From positions 35,147,086 through 35,211,085 of the forward strand of contig CM032663.1 in NCBI GenBank assembly GCA_019095985.1: a stretch of 64,000 nucleotides of DNA. The letters are read 5' to 3'. The notes under the pieces were generated by a model, which saw only the letters and a program-made list of their open reading frames with translations, made no database searches and was not told the DNA's origin. The first letter of the stretch is position 1, and every line of letters starts with the position of its first letter. Shown here in pieces: positions 1-13,360 of this stretch. The position numbers and the translations under genes were made by a program. Origin of the DNA: Streblospio benedicti. Lineage: Eukaryota > Annelida > Polychaeta > Spionida > Spionidae.

Positions 1-621
1 CACGATATTAGATATGCATGTATGCGTGTATCATTTATCATTTATCAAGATCAGACATTTGAGCACTCACTCCATAGGGATCATGCTATTTCTGTGTACC
101 ACTCACTAAAAGCTAGTGACAGGTGGATCATATATTGGCCTTATCAGTTTCTCCCACTCATTGCTGACATAGTGTCATTGAGTATATCACCACAATAAAC
201 TCATAAATCAGTAACATGCACAATCAGCTGGTTTTTACCTTTGTGGTACATACTATTCAATTATATCATGAACATAAGTTGTTCATAACATAACTTGTTA
301 ATAACCCGGATAACGCTTTTAAAAGCGACGTGTCAATACTAAAAATGCAATTAAAATCTCGTTTCTCCTTTTTTACCATTTAATGCATCTCAGGCTTATC
401 TATTATTGAGAATAAATGCGTAGACCAGCTAGGACTTCAACAAACTCTACAAGTTCGGTCTTTTAATGTAAAACTTCAATGCAGTATTTAACCATGGACC
501 ACCACAGTGAGTGTTGTGACGAGCAACTTGAGCATGAGATCGTGGTTGACTCAACACTTATGGTCTAGATAAATACACTTGTCGCTGACACGAATGATAA
601 CTAAATCATTTGCGGAATGAT

Positions 622-1023
622 TCAAATTATTGCTGTCACGTTTTTCGTCTTTTCCCTGTTGGTCAGTATATGGCCATTGTTATAAATTTGACTAGAGAAC
701 ACTAATACTATTGCCGGGGAAATGTGTGCAGACCATGAAGTATTAAAGGAAATATTGTCATGTCCTGGATTTATTTTATTCCATTTGCAAGAAATCAAAT
801 CAACGCCCACTGCAACACAATCATGAGGGTCAATACTGTATAACAAAATCACTAAAAGCAAAATAAACCTTAATACAGGTGGAATGCAAAGTAGTTTAAA
901 TGTGTTTTCTACCACTCTGGCCACATTATGTGGGAAAATGTAATACATTTTATGTTCGTAATTAAAAAAGAAAGGATGGCCTTCATCAATGGAATGGTGG
1001 TGGGTGTACACATCACTCTTCAT
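622..1023 (-). CDS. Possible membrane-protein exon, unrecognised
   Basis: An open frame of 133 codons, long for DNA this AT-rich. It has one strongly hydrophobic segment near residues 45-62 (PPVLRFILLLVILLYSI), then a stretch with potential N-glycosylation sites (NISFNTSW), which would suit a single-pass type II protein. An AG lies directly before the ATG, so this could be an internal exon instead of a start. I recognise no family. Chance remains a real possibility because there is no conserved motif and no neighbouring exon. Confidence 0.25.
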   Translation of the reverse strand: MKSDVYTHHHSIDEGHPFFFNYEHKMYYIFPHNVARVVENTFKLLCIPPVLRFILLLVILLYSIDPHDCVAVGVDLISCKWNKINPGHDNISFNTSWSAHISPAIVLVFSSQIYNNGHILTNREKTKNVTAII

Positions 1024-2587
1024 CTATTGATCCAAACAAAAGCAAACTTTGTTGAAAGGATTAGACCAAACGCATGGCAATATTTACACCTCCATCTATC
1101 AATCTAAGTTATCTAGTGGGATAAAAGCATTCTGCTCTCAATTATAGCCAAATAGGAAGTACAATGACAAGTATTTGTACGTTAGTACAATGTACGTTAG
1201 CTGGTACCAAACAGTAAAGCTGGTGTGAATGTTATTATATTTATCTGATAATGATTTAGTTTTGTTTTATAGACCCATCCATTTGGCCACACGAACAGTC
1301 AGTTTTAATGAACATTACACAGCATATGTTACAGTTTAAATTATGTAATACTGATGTTCGTGCTTTATACAGACACTATGTATAATCAAAATGTATGAGT
1401 GTATATGGTTTGATGGGGTTTATAAAGAAAAATGTGTTAAACCAATAATATTCATTCTTACTAATGACTAGTATTCTGGTGTTTCTAATAAAAGACAAAT
1501 TACAGTTAGCAAATTCATAACAACATTGTTTGGTTTACACTTCCAACACTGTTCAAATCAATATAAGCCAATAGGATGGGGTGCACAATTATTTCGGCAC
1601 ACTCGGTATTTGACACGATGCATGTTTTACATAAAAACGTAAATCTAACACGAAAGCTTTATTGTGTGAAAACAATATGTGTATTGTTTTTATCGTTGGT
1701 GAGTATTAGCAAGTTTATGAAGAAAGTGTAAAAAATACATTAGAAAATGTGTCGACAAGATATTTAACCAATTTCTACGCTGATGGTCACTTTGACATAT
1801 TTTCACTCACCCCACGCGCTTGCACAGATCAGCCACAAATCCAGTCAAAACCATAGTATATTTACTAAGCTTCAAAGTAATTAAATACGGTCATGTGGCA
1901 GCAACTCTGTGGCCACACATCACTTGGATACGCAATGTCACGATGTTTTATCGCCCATACCGACTACGAAGTGTGAAGTCATCTAGCACAATGTACGACG
2001 CCACGAGATGAAACTATTGTGTTCGTACGGGTTTATATGTTACGGAAAATAAATTGATAAATGATACTTGTGCAGTTTACAAATAGTGTCCCCTTTCTGT
2101 AACTCAGCAATATAGGTACACAAGAACTAGTCTACAGCTATTTATACGGTGTTCAATGTGTTTGATTCTGTGCACTATTTTTCCCCATTTACATGTACGT
2201 ATTTATATTGCTGTATGATAAGTAGAAATAAATGGTAGGCCTAGTGGAGTACAAACTGATGAACTTAAAAAGCTTGGTTTGTGAATTATTTTAGCATAGT
2301 TGTAAGTAACGTAGATCCATTTTGCTGGTTGATACAAGGCACATCACTGCCTGAACACATTTAAACTTAACTATATGTGCTATAGGGTGCTGTCTGCAGG
2401 TGACACAAATACGTCAAATGTTGTTGCCAGAAAAAGTACTTATTACAAACACGCAGTAACAGCACAAGTGACGGCATGCACCCAGTTATTGCATAATTTT
2501 ATCATTATATTCAATAGTACGAATGGCATATTCATAGCAAATAATATACATTAAAATTACATAGCATGTTAATCTTGTCCCTTGCAG

Positions 2588-2657
2588 GCTGCATAAGCAT
2601 GAGCAGACTACCATGAACCTCCATGCAGAGACCAGCTCTATAAAGGAACCATTTGAG
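2588..2657 (+). CDS. Possible orphan coding exon
   Basis: A pyrimidine-rich tract ending in ttgcag is followed by 70 bases open in one frame, then GAG and a GTCAGC donor-like site. The encoded 23 residues include HKHEQTTMNLHAETSS and are polar, unlike random AT-rich translation. The same frame stays open for about 38 more codons past the donor, so an unspliced reading is also possible. No family is recognised and no partner exon was found. Confidence 0.3.
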
Positions 2658-5600
2658 GTCAGCTACTGGGTGTGCTTAATGGAGAGGTCCTACTGTAACG
2701 AATTAGTAAAACTCTGTATTAAAAAGCAGGTTATTAAAAGATATATACGTCAGATGAGACTTACACTTTAAAAGGGAAGCACGATATGTATTACACAGTC
2801 GTGTTGATATCGATATACATTATTATCGAAAGAGAGACACATGATTCATTTTCAAAAATACGCATCTCAATTTTTCATACCGATGTTGCTTGATGAAGAA
2901 GCCCGAAAGGATTAATAGGATTAAAACGTATATTATCTATATTACCTTAAACTAATAATACGATAAAATCCAATTTTCATAAAACTTCAAAGACAGTGCT
3001 GCGGGCATCAAACGGCAAATTCACCAGGTTGACCGTAATACAACATAAAGCTGGTACATGTACAAACAATTAAAGTAAGCCGTCTGCATTTTTAATGAGT
3101 TTATTTCACGCAAACTTTGCTTGCTTATAAATGTTTCAAAAGTTTGACGATTACTCCCAAATTTTTCTCTCAAAGAATTTGTTGCCATCCAAGTTTTTTT
3201 TTCCATATTTCACTATTCACGTAAAATAAAGTGCATCAGATTACAAAAATGTATACCAACTGTGCATGTTGATACGCATGGGTGACTGTTAAGCAGTTAT
3301 AAACAATTGTCTTGTTTACCATGATTACTACTATATATATCATAGATGAGAAAGTAAGGTAATTTTTTTTTTATTATTTCGTGTATGTGCCCTACATATA
3401 AATAAAGATTAATTTAATTTAATGTAATTGTCGGTTAAAATAAGTGATTTTTTTTTCAATAGAAAACAAACTAATTTTCATTGTTATTTTAATTAAACGT
3501 ACGAGGCATTTGCATTTTGTTCGATTTTGGATATCACACATGGTCTCACTGTTATGGTTATTTTCATCCAGACACATAATGAGACGAACATACCCACAAC
3601 AATGAAACTTGTAAGGATTAATTGTTTTCAAATTACCCGTATATGCTGATTACTTTGCCAAGTAAAAACAGTCCTGATAATAGTGGAGCCAACTTATGGA
3701 AACTTGGCATACTAAAGCCAACATATTATGCAGATAACCAATTGCTGCTATTACACAATAACAACACAGGGAAATACGTTACGTACAGGTTATATAATTT
3801 GTCTATTGTATGATGCACTGCCACACTATGGGTAAAAGGCAATTAATAATTTTGAAGGCTGGTAAATAGCATTTAGTTGCAGATAGCACCATTATAAACA
3901 CTACAATAGAATATACGGACTAAGATCATCTATTTAAACAACATACATCTATTAACGTGGGTAAAAGATGGCTTAAACCTTGTCAAATCGAAGACATAAC
4001 CACACATGTCAATTTTAAGGGAAAATGAATAGCCTACGTTACAGATATTAAATGAATGTAATAACGCCAACTTAATAATTGCAGTTAAATTAATATGAAC
4101 CAGCATTTGGAGACATAAAATCCGACACAGTAGACTGGTCATTGTTTTCAATACTATAAATTCATTGGTAATAATAAAATCATGCATATCCATAAATCAT
4201 ATCCATGTTAAGTAAAAACGTGACATTGAACATGATCAATGAGCCGAGATCATTAGGTAATCGTGTAGTTTTAACAACTATCGGATTCCCATCTACTACT
4301 ATGACAGTAGTCATAACCAGTAGTAAGTTTCATAAAACTTTTCAACTTTAGAAGCAAAACTCACCGGTATATCAGACAATAGTATCCAGCTTGGTACTGT
4401 GACTTTAAAACTCCCCATGCATAATCCCTAAAGGTAAGTTGGGCCAATGTTTAGTTACAAAGTGCACCACTCGCCATATATAGTCAGCACTAGTGAAGCA
4501 TTTAACCACCTGGCTTTAATGTGATAGCATTAGTAAAAGCGCCCGGGGTATGCACGCTGCAGTTTCCCTCCCTTTATATACACAGTCTGGCAGACACCGA
4601 ATAGGGACAGGCTTGTTGGTGTATTAACATGGTTCTAGATCTAAGTGAAATTTGTATGTTTTTTTTTTTTTAATTTATCAAATGACAAATATCATCGATG
4701 ATTTAAGAACTATTGTACACTTTGTCAACATTTAGTATTGATTGTTCTGTAGTTATTGCGTCCATTCAGCAGCTGAAGCTAAAGCCTTGTGTTTCGTTCA
4801 TTTGTATGTCAGTATGTGTGTATGTCTCCTGAACAAGCTAGCGCGTTTACCGACAAACTGATTTTGTTGAAACTTTACACGACTGACGACCATGAGATAT
4901 GAGGCGACACTGAAGTGATTCGATTTGGGGCACCTTGCCAATTAAATCGTGCTTTCTACGGCGCAATTTATGGTCTATTTTCAACATTCTAACTAGTATT
5001 GAATGCACAATCATGGATTAATATTTCATCGACAGCAAAAACTTCTTGGTGCTGTTTGCTCTTTCTGCTGGCAAATCAATAATTAGCATGACGAAGCCAA
5101 TGTAATATGGACAGTAACACTTGTGGCTGATTATATACTTTGTAACTGCTGTAAATTCATCCTGAGGTTTTCTCATGAAATTCATAAAGTTCTTAATTGT
5201 AAAGAACACATCGTTTCAGTAAATATCTTAATTGCCCATACGTCAACGTTGTTCTAGTGACGCCGTATTCTCTGAACACTTTAGATCTAGTTGTTGTATG
5301 CTGCTGTTTTTGTTTGTGGGTGTGACTTTTTATTTCATGAAGTCATAAAGAAAATAAAAATGTAAATTTTACTTTTTGTGATATATTTTGGTAAAGAGAA
5401 ACAAACAAATGTTAAGTATTTTGTTATCTACTGACTACTCAGATGAAATCGCATTGTATAAGTTTATTTCACATAAAATGCATGGTAAAATATCATAATG
5501 CAGATTAAAATGTAGTTAACAATTTACAGAGTTACTATAATAGATTAGAATAGAACATACAAATACAGTTTTAACTATATCACGTGTAATAAAATCATCA

Positions 5601-8600
5601 CAACTAGGTATCATACATCTAAAGTTTCCTATAGCTATTTATGTATATTTAGATAAGAATGCATTGTGTATGAAAATATAAAATACGTCATCTACTAGTC
5701 ATTTGTTTTCAAATTATTGGTAGCCCCATCGTTGTGACCGTGAAATTTTGGGATTTTTAAAAATAGAAATTGGACACATATTTCCAGTAGTCACCCCATA
5801 ATAGCCATACACACTGGCAGATAACACTGGCAGATCATTTTTCTCTCTCTTTTTTAACAGGAGAGTACACTTGATAGATCTCGTGGGTTTAGTAAGCACG
5901 ATTTATAGCATCATCGGTTGCACGGCTTTATTATTCACACTACCTTTACAAGTCCATGTTCATAATGTACTGCGTATATAGCCGTGAGATATGACAATGG
6001 ATTTATAGAGGACATGCCAAAATCCCATGATCATTCCAAGTTGAAATAGTCAGGTGGAAAAGGTAGTGCATTTAGAAACTGCCTTTACCAGTTTATATCG
6101 TACTACCGTAATATAAAATGCGGCCGTGAAACATATTTCTACTATAGGGGTATTTGGGAAACTATAAATGTCCAAGCTTTATGAAGCTTCACATATGTCA
6201 GGGGTCTTTTCCAGAAGTTTACTGACAACATTTCATTAAAATACATTTGTATGATTTTATACTTTTATACTTAAAGACTTACCTCATGATTCCAATTGTT
6301 ATAAGAGCACGAGAACACCAATACTACTATTTTAGATGGCTAGATGTGCTACTTTAAATAGTAAAATAAAAATAAAATGAAAATAAACATTTGGTTTACA
6401 GTCTATCTCGAAAATATAATGCCCGAGATCGATAAACTGATGAGGCCTTCAACAATCAAAGGAAAACTAGAAAAAAAAACTTTCAAGACAGACCATGTGA
6501 TCAAATTCTGTGTTCTTCATTGTGCTTATATATATCAAAATTTCTTAACCCCTTACTGCTCATCATCATATCTCGTGGCTATTATACCCAGTACATATAT
6601 ATGAACATGGACTTCTAAAAGGCAGTGTGAGAGTGATCAAGCCTTGATAGCCAATGATGATTACTGCTAAACTTTTGATAAAATCGTGTTACTTGATTCA
6701 TCGCATATGAAAACACCAATATGTTTGGTACATCTACAAGAATTATGCTTGGTGAACGCATAAGCTACAATTTTGAACTTTATAACATGAAAAGGTTTAT
6801 CACAATCAGTATCAATGAGTTCGAAAGTATGAAACCCATGAATTAACAATGGTATACAGTAGCCACGCGTAGTTTCATTTGTTCAACAAATAATATAATG
6901 CTGGAAAGCATAATCTGCCATTGCCGAGTTAATGTTAACTAGCATTCAAAAGTACCGAGTCAAGCGTGACAGCAAAAGTTTAGTACTGAATACACGTCAC
7001 GACATGACCGGATTACCATCACATGATACAGGTGAGTGATTCTGAGCAGACGCCAGCTGTCACCATGCAATAATCATATCACCTGGATTTGTGTACATTT
7101 ATTTCACATTTTGTGTTATACTATAGTAATACGGTGCTTTTAAAATAATAAAACAATATTTGTTGCGAAAAGTCAGAAATGCATACTAGTCGATTCCATT
7201 TGAAGTAACTTACTTGGTGTAAAGGAGCATATATCCACATGCAGGCAATAGAATGCCCCGCCCACACAAAACATTTTGTGTTCATATTATATTAAAGAAG
7301 AATGTCTTCCATGTACATGTGCAAGTACTTCCAAATTTATGCTACTTACAATATTGATATGATCAGCCCACTTTTTGATATATATGTATGTGTGATTGAG
7401 TGTACGTGCATTGCTTCCCTTGGTGAGCAGACATCGACACCATATTTTACCTGCATTTTAACCGGCTATACAATGGGGTTTATAAGGGACTGAGAAATCC
7501 CAGACCCGTCATTCTTTTGGCCTTGTTTCTCATACCCTCATTTTTTGCCCTTTTTCCCACATCCCACAAATTTTAAGGCGTTTTCCCGACATTTCACTTC
7601 CCTGAAATCGCACATCCCTCGTTTTAGTTTATTTTCCCCACATCCCCGCCCCCTTGGATTACAAATAAAGATCTGTATATGTATAGGCCAACTCCAAGTT
7701 GGGTGGTATGCCATACAGTAACACACCCAAGGAACAAATGTTTATGAACTCGATAAAGTAATTGCAACCAGCATAGATATTATATTTTGAGTGTCAGGCT
7801 TTTACATTGTTTGAGTTAAATCCGCATGTCAATTTAATATTTGGTCAGTATAAAAATATTCCAAACTACATGTCCATGGTACGGTATATCTATTAGCTAT
7901 TTCATTAGATGGGCAGGGAATTATGTTGGGCACTATTTCCCCGCCCCACACTATGCATATAATATGCCCCAAAGATATGCCTCTGTGTATATAAAAAGGC
8001 ACGTTATGCAAATAACAATCCGTCAATTATGTGGTACAGTGCAGCAGTCAGGTATTCTATCTTTTGAATAATAGATGTCAATTATGCCTGTCACATGATG
8101 TTTATCCACCTGATATATGCTCTAAACACAATTGCTGCTCATAACAGATCGTCACCCACCGGTTAAACTCCGTCCACTACATTTAGATACAAGCTACAAT
8201 TTGATATTTAGACGTTTCCTTATTACATACAGTGATGTAAAATATATATACTGTTTTCAGAGTAATGGCTTATTCAATTGGTATTTATGATGTACCGGAA
8301 ATAGTAATGACCTTTTTGGTATTGACCATTTCTACCTGAGAAACATGTCTCGTCTGGCTTGTGTTTTTAGAACAATAGACTTGTGTTTTTAGAACCTTCA
8401 AATGACATTCATGATCTATTATTATGATACATGATATATGTAATATTATATTCTATTGATATTTTGATTGCACATGTTTTTTTCTGGATAAATCTTATGT
8501 AATCTAATCTTCTTGACTTCCAAGTTGTGCAGAAAAGCTGCCCACTCGTCTTTTCAGATTTCAGATTTTCAAGCCTGCTATCTGTAAGATGTCCATAGGC

Positions 8601-10153
8601 TGTGTGCGAGAGTGCAAAAAGATAAACGATAAGGGAAGGGTTAATTAGGTTTTATTATTTACTTTTGAAGGAGAAAGGTCCATGGGTACTTCCTGAAAGA
8701 AACACACGTGACACTGACCTGTCTGCACTGGCTCAAACATTATTAAATCAAATATTGAAAATATAGGATATCAAAAGATTATTAACTAAAGTAGATCATC
8801 AACATAAATCATGCTAGCAGGATCATAGAGACTACCAATAAAAAAAACTTACTTTTTCAAGTATTGGGCAGAAGAGGCTACATGCTAGTTGAGACGCGGG
8901 TTGGTTGGCACACTGGCTTTAATTTCAAAACTAGCAATTAGCTAGATCTGACTCTATCACGTTGCAGATGTGACGTAACTTATCGCACGTGTGTTGACGT
9001 TTCAGACTATTACAACAAGTATTTTAGTATCTAGAGCAGAATAGCTGTTTTTGAGGCATGTAAGTGGATTTCAATGTTCATACTAAATTGTGTTTCTAGT
9101 TGAATTAAGAATAAACAATTGGTTAAAACAATATTTAATATGAAAGAGGAATGAATTATTGGTGCACAAAATGCTGATTATAAATTTGAATAAAGTGAAT
9201 TTTTTGAACAGTTGCATTTGTATTTTTTTCTTACCAATGTGCTTTGGGTTGGTTGATACACAAAGCATGGGGTTATTTGAGCCACTGTTTGTAGTGGCTG
9301 ATCACTTGAAGAATGTGCCTTACTTTGGAAAAATATTTTTCTGTGCCTTAACTGTGAATGATGACTTAGAAACTAATTTTAGTGTTATTGTTATTGTTCA
9401 ATAAATTCTATGCTAGAAATTGTAATGGCTGGTTTTAATATCCATTTCGTATGCTAGTACTGTAGATAGTATGACTCAAGGCTCTTCTTTAATTGACATT
9501 TGATCTTATGAATTGAAACATCTAAAGTAAAATACATAGCTTATTCATAAGTATTTCAGCAATATGCTGTCTTAAATAATGCTTAGAAAACACTGTCTCA
9601 ACCAAACCCACTGTGTGTGTCAACCAATCCCGTTGTGGGGTTGTGTGAAGCATCCTGGGTGACCCAATTAAATCTCATTTTTAGAAAATGATTCAATCTT
9701 ACGATAGTGAATATGTGATCAACACATGAACAAAAATATGTGGTAAAACAAAAATATCACAAAATAAGCTATCCATCAGAAAATTGATAAATACTAAAAA
9801 GTGTCTCAACCAGCCCCGCTCTCCCCTACGGATGCTACAACTGTATATATTGTCTTTATTTCTAAGTTTTAGAACTGCGGAAATCTAAGCATCAATTTAC
9901 CCTCTTATAATAATTGTGCCCATCTCTGATTATACAAATCATGACCAGCAGAGCAACGTGTGCGCATGTTCTGGTGCTTGAAGGATGCAATCCCAAATGA
10001 CCCATTTCTGATAAATGGGATTATGTTCCTTGTCATGGGATTTCTCCTGACTGCATGCGTTAATGTTCATATAATGTATCTTGTGCAAATAAAATAAGTA
10101 TGCGTTAATTTTGTTTAGTGGCTACTTCAATACTGGAAATGGCAATGCCAAAC

Positions 10154-10303
10154 ACTGGCAGATTCAGGTTTTCAGAAAAGGGGTGGTGCGCTTAAGAGAT
10201 CTCATGGGTTCCGTACGAAGATCTCCAACGAGCATGCGTAAAACCCTATGATATATGGTGGTAAAGGAGTAGGACCTGCGCCCCCCGGTTCTGCCTATGG
10301 GCT
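10154..10303. mobile_element. Possible MITE with short inverted ends
   Basis: The left end starts CACTGGCAGATTCAGG and the right end is the approximate complement of CATAGGCAGAACCGGGG. They share GGCAGA plus a G-rich inner part. The ~150-bp span has no coding capacity. Such ends are common in small non-autonomous DNA transposons, but the match is short and I could not find a clear target-site duplication. Confidence 0.3.
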
Positions 10304-10947
10304 ACAAATTACAGTCAATTCAGTGATAGACGCTTTAAAAATGTTAACATACCCGTGTCTTGGACTAATTACATTTGTTGATTACATATGACTCCTGAGA
10401 AATACTCGTTCCGAGTACATGATTCTGCTACTTGTTATGAATATGGATCCTATGCTATAGATCACAGCTTATAAGATTCTCCACGGATGCTGTAACATTC
10501 CATATGGATCTATGTATTGTAATGGTATCTCCGTATATCATATTGTAGCTTTGGTTAATAACATTTTGTACAAGCTTTGGAACAGAATTGAGAATAGTTT
10601 TGTTAATTACAAATTAATGTTTCCATTTCATTTTTGAGCACTCCAAGGGTTACTATAATTATACTAGTGGGGGTACATGAATTGCGCTGCTAGCTTGTTC
10701 TGATAAAATCTTTAACTCTACTTGAGGTTCTCAAGATGAACTGCGAGCTTCCAGCAGCGTGTTGAGAGTATCAAGTACCAGGAAAACATCAACGTCTCAG
10801 AAAACACAAAGAAAACTAGGAAAAGGCAGCTGCGCGTGGAGATAAGTACTCTTGACAGAGTGGGAAAAAATTCAATATTGTTATCTAAATATTTATTGAG
10901 TCAAATATCATGAATATAATTTCGTACACATTTTAGTGGTTTATTTT

Positions 10948-11047
10948 NNNNNNNNNNNNNNNNNNNNNNNNNNNNNNNNNNNNNNNNNNNNNNNNNNNNN
11001 NNNNNNNNNNNNNNNNNNNNNNNNNNNNNNNNNNNNNNNNNNNNNNN
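10948..11047. other. Scaffold gap (100 N)
   Basis: Exactly 100 N, a conventional placeholder for a gap of unknown size between contigs. Distances across it are not meaningful. Confidence 0.98.
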
Positions 11048-12107
11048 ATGGCAATTTATTAATGTTAATCTAGATGATTTGAAGTTCCGGACAAAAATGA
11101 CATTCCATTGCTCTTACCCCACTGATTGGTTCAGTCATTGATAATGGTATCTCTGCCTCCGTGTCTCATATGAAGAAGGAGGTCTAAAAATACAAGTGAT
11201 GATCGAGAGCCTTTGGCAAAATTCAACAGATATTTTCCTCTATAGTCTAGCTGTGATTACAACTACACAAGCCAAGCGTGCGGATTACTATACATACCAA
11301 TTGAGTTTTTAAAACGAGGATCAGCACCATTTATCAATTTTTCCCCGTGTTCCTTCAATTATACGGGTTTTTGTCTTCATTCGAGTGAACAAGGTTATCA
11401 GTATATGAAAGATCAGATACATCAAATACCGCTCGAATGGCTTGCAATCACGAAAACAGTTACGGCAACGAGTGCAGCCCACCTCGGAACTGGAGTGCCT
11501 TCATGTGATGCTGAGCACCGTTTAAGAACAAAAGTGCCGGCTTTTAGGGAAGCACTTACTAGAGATGTTAGGACTGCTTTTGTGGAAGACACCACACATA
11601 AAGTGTTTGGACTTGGTGGTGGTGGTAACAATGCTGGTTGGAACTCGCTTGGGTGTTTCCATATTATGTTGAGAGACAAATACAAGTGTGTGGGTGACAG
11701 TTTCGTTTAACAGAACATTATTCACATTCATGTTGACATCTGTCCTGCTCAGTTTCACATGCTGTTTCACTTAGTGAGGATGGATGCTGATCCAGGCCCC
11801 TCCTAATTTGTGTAAACACAGATATCGTCCAGAAGCCAGTCTTACAGGGAGGTGGTGGGGGGTGTTTTACTGAGCGATTTCTCTCACTACTTGCTATCCT
11901 AATGAGTCCTCCCGGAGATAATCAAAGTACTGACCATTGGTTTTGTCATTCATAAAGGATGCGGATTTTTTTGACAGCCCTGTTCAGTGATTTAGGGATT
12001 GCTGCAACATCTGTATTTTTACAATGTCTAAATATCTCGTAAAATTGAATAAACTTGGTTTGCAGGATAAGGTCGCACAATTTATTATTATACTTCCTTC
12101 TCTACTG

Positions 12108-12214
12108 CCACTTCTTACCAAACATAGAATTACTAAAACAAATAAATTCAATAATTTAATTTGATTTGTTTTAGTAATTTTATCATCGTATATTATTATG
12201 CCTGGTAAGAAGTG
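12108..12214. repeat. Fold-back inverted repeat
   Basis: Two nested arms pair with each other. The outer arm ccacttcttacca (12108-12120) pairs with tggtaagaagtg (12203-12214). The inner arm aattactaaaacaaat (12128-12143) is perfectly complementary to atttgttttagtaatt (12164-12179), and a 20-base loop remains. This could be a small MITE or fold-back element, or a hairpin in a transcript. No coding potential. Confidence 0.6.
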
Positions 12215-12425
12215 CCCTAGGTGATTGTTTGAAGCTTAAAAATTGATAGAATAATTGAAGAATAAAAAACATATGTGGATTTAAAGAAGTTGATTTATTA
12301 TCAGATGCACAAAAGTTATGTAAACTAAAATTAGAGGGCTGTAAAGAACTTAGGAAAGAGTGCAACGTTTCAATTTTGGGATAATTTCATTTATAGAGAT
12401 TGTATGTTTTACCTTGTAAGAGTCT

Positions 12426-13360
12426 TTGTTGCATTGTCGAGAAGTAATTGGCATCTCCGGCTTGCTTCCAGCTTCGCTTCCAGCTCTCACTGCTGCGTCA
12501 GACTCAACTGCTTCAGGGTCTCAGGGCAATAGTAGGGGGTTCACACAGGCTGTTCGGGGGCGACTGTTGCGGTGTAGGCGCAGTCGGCACAGTTGCAAGC
12601 CCCCCCCCCTGTGGAGAGGTAGTCATGTGCTGCTGCAGCGGCGGTTGCCCCCCCCTCCCCCTACATGCTTCATCAAAGAGACCGGGAGGAGGCTGGGCCT
12701 TGGTGGTACAGGTAAGCCAGCCTACCGTCGCTTTGCTAATTTGGTGACAGTCATCAGACGGGGATGGAAAACATGAGGATGACCCCAATTGAGCTGCCAG
12801 ACGGTTCAAAATTTCTTCACAAAGAGCGCATTGTATCAAAGGTTAAGCTTGATAATGTGGGTTCCTACAATGGTGTGAGTGGGGGAAATGAGGATCATGG
12901 GCAAGCTGAACCTTGATGGTAATCTCACCACGCCAGAAGAAATGACACCGTAAGCTGTCAAAAGATGACCTGGAGGAGTAGAGTAGTGCTTGCATGATGA
13001 TACTTATCGTTAGGCGCAGGCAATGGAGTGCTTCCCGTGGAGGTATAGGGACATGCGTGACATTTGCAATCTCATGCTGGAACCAGGAACCCAGACCAGC
13101 CAAACAGCCTACAAAAGTGCCGGAGGAAAAGGCTCACCAAGCACACAAGGTGCTGAAACGACTGTGTCGGCCCCAGTTTACACCTGAGTTCGGTTGAAGA
13201 TTCGAGCAAATTCCACCATTCTTTCCGTCTTTGTTGGGTGCTGATCTTTGATACTATTTCCACCTTTGTGTCATGCATAATCGAATGATTTTCTGGATTT
13301 CTAACGACAGACGTCTCATTTAATTTTACACCGTGAGTTCGGTTGGGAAGGCCATTGTGA
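12426..13360. other. GC-rich block with broken reading frames
   Basis: Clearly richer in G and C than its surroundings, with runs of C at about 12600-12660. Overlapping open frames of 86-116 codons occur on both strands, but none resembles a family I know, and any longer reading is interrupted by stops. A decayed mobile-element gene or a processed pseudogene would explain the composition; a CpG-rich regulatory stretch would too. I make no functional call. Confidence 0.35.

Larger units (their letters stand above)
1..10947. other. Left contig, no recognisable gene
   Basis: AT-rich sequence reading to the first scaffold gap. No reading frame matches a protein family I know, and I see no tRNA or rRNA. 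Short oligo-A/T tracts and palindromes of the acatgta kind are frequent. Weak candidates inside it (622-1023, 2588-2657, 10154-10303) are listed separately. The rest looks intergenic or deep intronic. Confidence 0.6.

Noticed and set aside
2880-2930. Hammerhead-ribozyme-like core (ttgatgaag, then cgaaagg)
   Set aside because: The invariant C of CTGATGA is T and stem II would be at most one or two pairs, so a functional ribozyme is unlikely; it could be a relic of a retroelement end.
11405-11770. Overlapping frames of 82-101 codons on both strands
   Set aside because: No motif, no splice context and mutually overlapping; most likely chance in a less AT-rich patch.
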